Positions 1-4,385 of a stretch of DNA of 7,715 bases are shown here, in pieces. How positions within the stretch are numbered: position 1 is the first letter of the stretch; the number at the start of each line of letters is the position of its first letter. The translations under genes and the position numbers were made by a program. The DNA comes from Desulfobulbus sp. (lineage in GTDB: Bacteria > Desulfobacterota > Desulfobulbia > Desulfobulbales > Desulfobulbaceae): NCBI GenBank assembly GCA_030602145.1, contig JAUWAH010000102.1, forward strand, positions 1 through 7,715, read 5' to 3'. The notes under the pieces were generated by a model. It searched no databases. It was not told the DNA's origin and worked only from the letters and a program-made list of their open reading frames with translations.

Positions 1-1797
1 GTGAACAGGAAGGTCACGGTGGCGCCGTTTCTCGCCGCCGGCTCGCTGATCACCATCGCCATGGGTCAGGCCTTCTCCGCCCTCCAGATCCTGTGGATCT
101 ACAACGTGGCCGAACTGACCGAGGAATACGTGGCCCAGCGCTCCCGCCAGGCCATCCGTGACATCCTTCAGGTGGCGCCGGCCAATGCCTTCGTCATGGT
201 CGACGGCATGGAGGTGGAGACGCCGGTGAGCCGGATCCGACCCGGCGACGTGGTGGCGGTCCACACCGGCGAACGCATCCCGGTGGACGGCGAGGTCCAT
301 GAGGGCGAGGCCCTGGTGGACGAATCCTCGATCAACGGCCGATCGGAGGCGCTCTTGCGCACCCGCGGCGACCAGGTTTTCGCCGGCACCATCATCAGTC
401 AGGGGGTATTGTTCATTCGCACGGTCAAGACCGGCGAGGACACCTACCTGGCCCACATCATGAAGATGGTCGAGGATTCCCTGGCCAACAAGGCGCCGGT
501 CGAGCAGAAGGCCGATCAGTTGGCCGGGCGGCTGATGAAGATCGGCTTTGCCGCCACGGCCCTGACCCTGCTTTTGACCCTGGACCCGATGCGCGCCCTG
601 ACGGTGATGCTGGTGATGTCCTGCCCCTGTGCCACGGTGCTGGCCGCCTCCTCGGCCGTCACCGCCGCCCTGGCCAACGCCGCCAGGCATTCGATCCTGA
701 TCAAGGGCGGTCTCTACCTGGAGACCGTGGGCAAGGCCGATATCTACTGCTTCGACAAGACCGGCACCCTGACCATGGAGCAGCCGGAGGTGATCGCCAT
801 CCACGGCCGCACCCCGTCGATGTCCGGGGACGCCATCCTTGCCATGGCCGCCACCGCCGAGTCGCACAACCAGCATCCCATGGCCAAGGCCATCCTGGCG
901 GCGGCCCGCGAACGGAACCTGAGCCCGGAACCCCATGCGGTCTGCGACTTCAAGGCCGGCCGTGGCGTGCTCTGCACCGTCGGCGGCGATGCGGTGATCC
1001 TGGTGGGCAACCGCCAGTTCATGGACGAACATCAGATCGATGTCCGCTGGTTCGACAAGAAGGCGGCCAACCAGCGCTCCATGGGCAACACCGTGGTCTA
1101 TGTGGCCAAGAACGGCGGCGTTCAGGGGATGATCGGCGTGGCCAACCCGGTGCGGCCCGAGGCGGTGCGGGTACTCAACTGTTTGCGCCGCGACGGTGTC
1201 AGGTCCCTGCATCTGGTTACCGGCGACAGCCGCGAAATCGCCGAAACGCTGATGGACGTCTTTCCCTTTGACGAGTGCCGCGCCGAGTTGATGCCGGAGG
1301 AGAAGGCCCGTCGGGTCGACGAACTCAAACTCCGCGCCTCGGTGGTCATGGTCGGTGACGGCGTCAACGACGCCCTGGCCCTGGCCCGGGCAGACATCGG
1401 CGTGGCCATGGGCGCGGCCGGCGCCGAGGTGGCCATGGAGGCCGCCGATATCGCCCTGGCCGACTCCAACCTCGACGGACTGATGAAGGTGCGCAACTTA
1501 AGCCACCAGACCATGCGCATCATCGACCAGAACCACTACCTGGCCGTATCCACCGATCTGATCGGTGCGGCCCTGGCCATGATGGGGTTCCTGTCGCCGG
1601 TTCTGGCCGGACTGATCCATATCGTGCACACCGGCGGCATCCTGCTCAACTCGGGCCGGCTGCTGCGCTGGGAACCGCCGGTGGAGCCGCTGGAATGCTG
1701 CAAGCGCTGCCAGCGGCAGGAACACCCCTGCGGCACGAGCGACCATCGCCAGAAAATGCGGACGACGGAGCCGGAAAAGAAGCGCCTGCCGCTGTAA
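1..1797 (+). CDS. P1B-type heavy-metal-transporting ATPase, 5'-truncated by the window edge
   Basis: An integral-membrane pump that would couple ATP hydrolysis to transition-metal transport; iron is the favoured substrate from context only. 598 residues are visible. Aligned with the second ATPase of this window, about 170 N-terminal residues are missing, so the GTG at base 1 is probably not the start. Visible order: membrane segment about 6-33, actuator domain about 45-150, membrane segment about 180-207 running into the metal-site motif SCPC (C208-P209-C210), phosphorylation motif DKTGTLT (D252), nucleotide-domain HP (292-293), TGD (407-409), GDGVND (452-457), and two last membrane helices about 515-552. 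Oddities: the actuator TGE motif reads N-G-R (112-114), so the usual catalytic glutamate is replaced by arginine. The last helix has two histidines (H540, H543). The C-terminus holds CCxxC plus one more Cys (566-577). Family assignment is firm; metal and direction are not. Confidence 0.95.
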   Translation: MNRKVTVAPFLAAGSLITIAMGQAFSALQILWIYNVAELTEEYVAQRSRQAIRDILQVAPANAFVMVDGMEVETPVSRIRPGDVVAVHTGERIPVDGEVHEGEALVDESSINGRSEALLRTRGDQVFAGTIISQGVLFIRTVKTGEDTYLAHIMKMVEDSLANKAPVEQKADQLAGRLMKIGFAATALTLLLTLDPMRALTVMLVMSCPCATVLAASSAVTAALANAARHSILIKGGLYLETVGKADIYCFDKTGTLTMEQPEVIAIHGRTPSMSGDAILAMAATAESHNQHPMAKAILAAARERNLSPEPHAVCDFKAGRGVLCTVGGDAVILVGNRQFMDEHQIDVRWFDKKAANQRSMGNTVVYVAKNGGVQGMIGVANPVRPEAVRVLNCLRRDGVRSLHLVTGDSREIAETLMDVFPFDECRAELMPEEKARRVDELKLRASVVMVGDGVNDALALARADIGVAMGAAGAEVAMEAADIALADSNLDGLMKVRNLSHQTMRIIDQNHYLAVSTDLIGAALAMMGFLSPVLAGLIHIVHTGGILLNSGRLLRWEPPVEPLECCKRCQRQEHPCGTSDHRQKMRTTEPEKKRLPL

Positions 1798-1799
1798 CC

Positions 1800-1821
1800 G
1801 GTGCGGTCGGCGGACAGCACC
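1800..1821 (+). other. small imperfect hairpin between ATPase 1 and the YceI-like gene
   Basis: Arms GGTGC (1800-1804) and GCACC (1817-1821) are followed inwards by GTC (1806-1808) and GAC (1813-1815), with one G/A mismatch and a four-base loop. No T-run follows, so it is not a standard intrinsic terminator. It may be an mRNA-processing or 3'-end stabilising structure inside the operon. This is inference from base pairing only. Confidence 0.35.
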
Positions 1822-1834
1822 CCAATAATTAAGC

Positions 1835-1842
1835 AAGGAGGA
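1835..1842 (+). promoter_or_regulatory. Shine-Dalgarno site that fixes the TTG start at 1848
   Basis: AAGGAGGA is near-perfectly complementary to the 16S rRNA tail and lies five bases before TTG 1848. The strong site supports TTG as the initiation codon. The reading frame from there gives a complete YceI-like N-terminus. Confidence 0.75.
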
Positions 1843-1847
1843 CATCA

Positions 1848-2378
1848 TTGAAGTATGTGTTGACCGACAACAGCCGGATCGATTTCATCGCCCATGCGCC
1901 AATGCACGCCTTTAAGGGATGGGCGATCGACGGCCTGCGGGCCGAGGCGGAGATCGATGTCGACCAGCGTGTCGTTCACCTGCTCCGGGCGGAAGTCGAA
2001 ACCCGTTGCTTCGACACCGCCGACCACGAGCGCACCGAGGCCATGCGCCGTCATTTCTCGCTGCCCGAGCATCCACGCGCCGTCTTTGCCATGAGCGGCT
2101 GCCGCGAGTTTCACCCCGTGGACGGCAATCGCTGGCAGACGAAGCTGATCGGTGTGCTGGAATTCGTCGACATTCGCCGTCAGTTGCCGGTCAACGGACT
2201 GATACGTCTGGACAACGGTCGCCTGCTCCTGGATTTGCAGTGCAAGTGGTCGTTTTCGGCCTACGGTCTCAAGGCGCCGCGGCTCCTGTTTCTCGCCGTG
2301 CGCGACATTGTCGACATCAACGCCCATCTTGAATTCATCCCCCTGGAAACAAAGGAAGATATCGATGCACACCCCTGA
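1848..2378 (+). CDS. YceI-like domain protein, cytoplasmic (176 aa)
   Basis: Resembles the YceI family: beta-barrel, lipocalin-like proteins, some of which bind polyisoprenoids. The fit is by pattern. An opening beta-strand 'SRIDFIAHAPMHAFKG' (9-24) is followed by the hallmark stretch FDTADHERTEAMRRHF (55-70), then LPEHPRAVFAMS (72-83). This parallels the family's 'DTgn..RDehlr..ffd...yP...F.s'. A C-terminal 'GLKAPRLLFLAVRDIVDINAHLEF' region (140-163) matches the usual closing strands. No signal peptide is visible, unlike many periplasmic YceI proteins, so it should stay in the cytoplasm. It has three cysteines (54, 85, 132). It starts at TTG after a strong ribosome site and overlaps the next gene by 14 bases, which suggests translational coupling. 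It could bind a lipid or isoprenoid at a vesicle membrane, but that is inference. A diverged non-YceI barrel is possible. Confidence 0.75.
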   Translation: MKYVLTDNSRIDFIAHAPMHAFKGWAIDGLRAEAEIDVDQRVVHLLRAEVETRCFDTADHERTEAMRRHFSLPEHPRAVFAMSGCREFHPVDGNRWQTKLIGVLEFVDIRRQLPVNGLIRLDNGRLLLDLQCKWSFSAYGLKAPRLLFLAVRDIVDINAHLEFIPLETKEDIDAHP

Positions 2379-2754
2379 ACAGCTTATCGATGGCCTGCTC
2401 GACCACATGCTCTACCTTTCCATCGCCCACCATGTTGCCGGTCGCATCAGGGTGAAGGCCAACTGGAACGGCGCCCAGAAACTCGGAACAATCAACGAGG
2501 GTCAACTGACCGGCATCGTTGCGTCGATCCCGGGGATACTCGACTATCGGGTGAATAAAAAAGCACTTTCCCTGGTGATCCATTACGATGCCGATGTCCT
2601 CCCGCCTCCGCTCTGGGAGGAGTTGGCCTCGGTGGGGCAGTACCCTGGCAAACGCGATCAGGTGCGTCGGCAGTTGCTGACTCTGCTGGCCAACGATCCG
2701 GAACGTTTCCGTTCCCCGGCCGCCCCCCAGTCGATCACTTCGGCGGAGGCCTGA
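2365..2754 (+). CDS. HMA2-like small protein (129 aa), no CxxC
   Basis: Small soluble protein resembling the HMA2 (heavy-metal-associated domain 2) group found near P1B ATPases. The supporting pattern is an 'HHVAGRIRVKA' strand (22-32), a helix region, then 'IPGILDYRVNKKALSLVIHYD' (55-75), matching the family's 'GRiRlr ... l..l.GV..vr.n...gSl.i.Yd' layout. The classical CxxC copper or zinc motif is absent and the protein has no cysteine at all, so it is probably not a conventional Cu chaperone. A Lys/Arg-rich C-terminal segment (93-113) follows. ATG 2365 was chosen because AAAGGAAG (2351-2358) lies six bases upstream and because the HMA-like part starts soon after. A longer frame from 2308 has no such site. 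It overlaps the YceI-like gene by 14 bases. In ferrosome operons an HMA-type small protein accompanies the ATPase, so a similar role is plausible. Confidence 0.75.
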   Translation: MHTPEQLIDGLLDHMLYLSIAHHVAGRIRVKANWNGAQKLGTINEGQLTGIVASIPGILDYRVNKKALSLVIHYDADVLPPPLWEELASVGQYPGKRDQVRRQLLTLLANDPERFRSPAAPQSITSAEA

Positions 2755-2776
2755 ACATGCACTCATCGGCAACAGC

Positions 2777-2783
2777 AAAGGAG
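2777..2783 (+). promoter_or_regulatory. Shine-Dalgarno site deciding ATG 2790 over ATG 2757
   Basis: AAAGGAG lies six bases before ATG 2790. The alternative in-frame ATG at 2757 touches the previous stop codon and has no comparable site, so the 247-residue form is preferred over the 258-residue one. Confidence 0.7.
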
Positions 2784-2789
2784 AACACC

Positions 2790-3533
2790 ATGGAACAAGG
2801 GCACCAAGGCAACATGCCCCAGAATACCGAGGCCATGAAGACGAATGCGACCCTGCCGGCCGACAAGGTCCAGCCCCGGGGGCCTGAACCGGGACAGGAG
2901 AACAGCCAGGCGGCCGGACCGCAGGCTGCCGCCGCCTCGTCGGCAACCGCGGGGGGACGACAAACAGGCCTGCCCGGCGCGGATCATGCAACGCCCGGCG
3001 ACGAGGAGGCCGCCGCCCATCAGCGCCATCACCAGTGGGCCCCCCAGCCCCTGCCGCCGGGCTATGCGGTGGATCCGGCAACTGGCCAGGTCTATTTTGT
3101 CGGTCCGGTCCATCAGCAACCGGTTTACCAGCAGCCCTTCCACCAGCAGCCGCTTTACCCGTCGCAACCGCCTGTCTATCACGGGGGCCAACAACCCGGA
3201 ATGGTCTATGTCCAGATGGAAACCCCGGAGCAGGCTGCCGCCCGCCAGGCCATGGAGCAGCAACGCTACGGCCAGATCGTCCAGTCGTTTGAGCAATTCA
3301 TGCAGGGCGAGGCCACGATTTCCGATGTGGTTAAAACCCTGTACACCAACACCGCCCAATACGACCAGTTGTGGAAGGGCGCGCTGGTTGGGGCGGCGGC
3401 CACCGTCCTGCTCACCAGCAAACCGGTGCGCGAAGCCATGGGCAAGACCTTCGGCAGCCTGTTCCCCGGACTTCAACCGCAACAACCGGCGGCAGATGCC
3501 GCCGTCGACCCCCTCACCTCTGGGAAGGAGTAA
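2790..3533 (+). CDS. Pro/Gln-rich low-complexity protein with C-terminal hydrophobic WKGAL(V)GAA segment (247 aa)
   Basis: No enzymatic family recognised. Residues 1-80 are hydrophilic, rich in Gln, Ala, Gly and Pro, and probably disordered. Residues 82-145 are Pro/Gln/Tyr/His-rich with a repeated H/Y-Q-Q-P unit (108-122) leading into 'LYPSQPPVYHGG'. Residues 146-192 look helical and amphipathic (EQAAARQAMEQQRYGQIVQ onwards). Residues 195-212 are a short hydrophobic Gly/Ala segment (WKGALVGAAATVLLTSKP), likely membrane-inserted, followed by a short basic helix and a Pro/Gln tail. The hydrophobic core is shared with the product of 4035-4325, indicating an ancient duplication. There are no cysteines, but many His, Tyr and acidic residues could contact iron. 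It lies 35 bases after the HMA2-like gene and 4 bases before the next. I infer a structural or membrane-associated organelle protein; a general cell-envelope scaffold is the alternative. Confidence 0.85.
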   Translation: MEQGHQGNMPQNTEAMKTNATLPADKVQPRGPEPGQENSQAAGPQAAAASSATAGGRQTGLPGADHATPGDEEAAAHQRHHQWAPQPLPPGYAVDPATGQVYFVGPVHQQPVYQQPFHQQPLYPSQPPVYHGGQQPGMVYVQMETPEQAAARQAMEQQRYGQIVQSFEQFMQGEATISDVVKTLYTNTAQYDQLWKGALVGAAATVLLTSKPVREAMGKTFGSLFPGLQPQQPAADAAVDPLTSGKE

Positions 3534-3537
3534 CCCT

Positions 3538-3957
3538 ATGCAACACCAAACCAACATGAACGGCATGACGGCCGAAGAGGGCATGGCCCAGGCCAACGCC
3601 CAGTACCAGTACAACCAGGCTCACCAGGCATCCGCTTCGGGACTGATCCCGCAACCGGTCCCGTCGGCGCAGCTCCCCCCGGCAGCGGTGCACACCTCGC
3701 AGATGCTGGCCGCCGGCCTGTTCGGCCTGGTGGTGGTCGGCACAGGGACCTTGGGGGCCAACCTGCACAAGGTCGGCGACGGTGACATGACCATGGGCGA
3801 AGCCGTGAGCCAGAGCCTGTCCAAGGGCGCGGTGGGCGGCCTTGCCACCGCCGCGGCCACGGCGGCTTCCACGGCGCTCACCAGGGGCGGCCTGCTCGGC
3901 TTGGCGGTCACCATCGCCACCGCCACCGGTGTCAGCTACCTTTTGAGCAAGCCCTGA
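3538..3957 (+). CDS. small Gly/Ala-rich membrane protein (139 aa), unknown function
   Basis: No family recognised with confidence. The first 50 residues are polar and rich in Gln, Ala, Asn and Tyr, in a style resembling the N-terminus of the preceding protein. Three hydrophobic stretches follow: about 55-74 (QMLAAGLFGLVVVGTGTLGA), about 96-113 (KGAVGGLATAAATAASTA) and about 117-135 (GGLLGLAVTIATATGVSYLL). The first two are joined by an acidic loop (HKVGDGDMTMGE, 77-88). Glycine- and alanine-dense hydrophobic segments recall small magnetosome and ferrosome membrane proteins, but this is a resemblance of composition, not proven homology. ATG 3538 is chosen because AAGGAG (3525-3530) overlaps the end of the upstream gene and sits seven bases before it. 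The in-frame codons further upstream are only an out-of-frame reading of the previous gene. Four-base spacing implies co-translation with it. No cysteines. Confidence 0.85.
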   Translation: MQHQTNMNGMTAEEGMAQANAQYQYNQAHQASASGLIPQPVPSAQLPPAAVHTSQMLAAGLFGLVVVGTGTLGANLHKVGDGDMTMGEAVSQSLSKGAVGGLATAAATAASTALTRGGLLGLAVTIATATGVSYLLSKP

Positions 3958-4034
3958 GGCGACCCCGCACCGCGGAACAATCGTCCCAAACCTAACACAC
4001 CGACAAACCAGAGCGAACACAAAGGAGCACTTCC
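3958..4034 (+). other. 77-base operon-internal gap
   Basis: Holds AAAGGAG (4021-4027), a strong ribosome site seven bases before ATG 4035. The rest is A/C-rich with no clear -10 hexamer, terminator hairpin or palindrome. It may be an unstructured leader favouring high translation of the next small gene. Confidence 0.5.
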
Positions 4035-4325
4035 ATGGAACACAACAAACCCGCCCAGGCCTACACCCAGCAGGTAATGCAACCGTTGTATCCGGCCACC
4101 CCGGCCAACACCTTTCTAGGGCTCGATCTGCAGAGCAACCAGTTTTGGAAAGGTGCGCTCATCGGGGCCGCCGTCACCTTGCTGGTCACCAACGAAAGCG
4201 TACAGAAAGGAGTGGTCAAGGCCATTGCCAAGCTCACCGCCGCCGCCCAAAGCGGCATTGAGGAAATGAAGGAAAAATTCGAGGATGCCAAGGCCGAGGC
4301 CGTCGCCGAAGCCGACAAGGAATAA
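4035..4325 (+). CDS. small protein with WKGALIGAA hydrophobic segment and charged helical tail (96 aa)
   Basis: Residues 1-36 are polar with a Tyr/Pro-containing linker. Residues 38-52 (WKGALIGAAVTLLVT) form one short Gly/Ala hydrophobic segment. Residues 53-96 form a long, strongly charged amphipathic helix or coiled coil rich in Lys, Glu and Ala (EEMKEKFEDAKAEAVAEADKE). The arrangement 'hydrophobic glycine segment plus charged helix' resembles YtxH-type or similar small membrane-anchored proteins, but the specific family is uncertain. The 31 residues starting at W38 are identical at 14 positions to those starting at W195 of the 2790-3533 product, so the two are paralogous modules with different tails. 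The strong ribosome site suggests abundant synthesis. The context suggests a vesicle-membrane or tethering protein. No cysteines. Confidence 0.85.
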   Translation: MEHNKPAQAYTQQVMQPLYPATPANTFLGLDLQSNQFWKGALIGAAVTLLVTNESVQKGVVKAIAKLTAAAQSGIEEMKEKFEDAKAEAVAEADKE

Positions 4326-4332
4326 TCCGGCC

Positions 4333-4362
4333 GCCCGGCTCTCCACCGGTGGAGAGCCGGGC
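4333..4362 (+). terminator. perfect 30-base GC-rich palindrome: partial terminator, attenuator or mRNA-stabilising hairpin
   Basis: Two exact 15-base arms (4333-4347 and 4348-4362) with no spacer give a very stable RNA stem whose tip opens around ACCGGT. Only scattered T's follow (to about 4378), so it is not a textbook Rho-independent terminator. Its place, directly after the abundant small-protein genes and 23 bases before the weakly led ATPase gene, fits attenuation or protection of the upstream mRNA from 3' exonucleases. A protein-binding palindrome is the alternative. Confidence 0.6.
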
Positions 4363-4385
4363 ACCCATGTTCTCGTTTCCAGGCC

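Noticed and set aside
1..3. GTG as true start of the first ATPase
   Set aside because: The protein would begin in the middle of the membrane domain. The alignment with the second ATPase shows that upstream helices are missing, so the gene runs off the window.
2335..3081. 248-residue minus-strand open frame across two genes
   Set aside because: It runs antisense to the HMA2-like and Pro/Gln-rich genes. It has Arg/Pro-rich composition typical of a GC-rich shadow and no good start signal. The plus-strand genes have strong ribosome sites and coherent motifs.
3108..3179. CRISPR or tandem DNA repeat
   Set aside because: The periodicity is only at protein level (H/Y-Q-Q-P), the units are short and variable, and they lie inside a coding frame.
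2845..3537. N-terminal extension of the 139-residue membrane protein to 370 residues
   Set aside because: The added part is an Arg/Pro/Ser-rich out-of-frame reading of the previous gene. ATG 3538 has a proper Shine-Dalgarno site.
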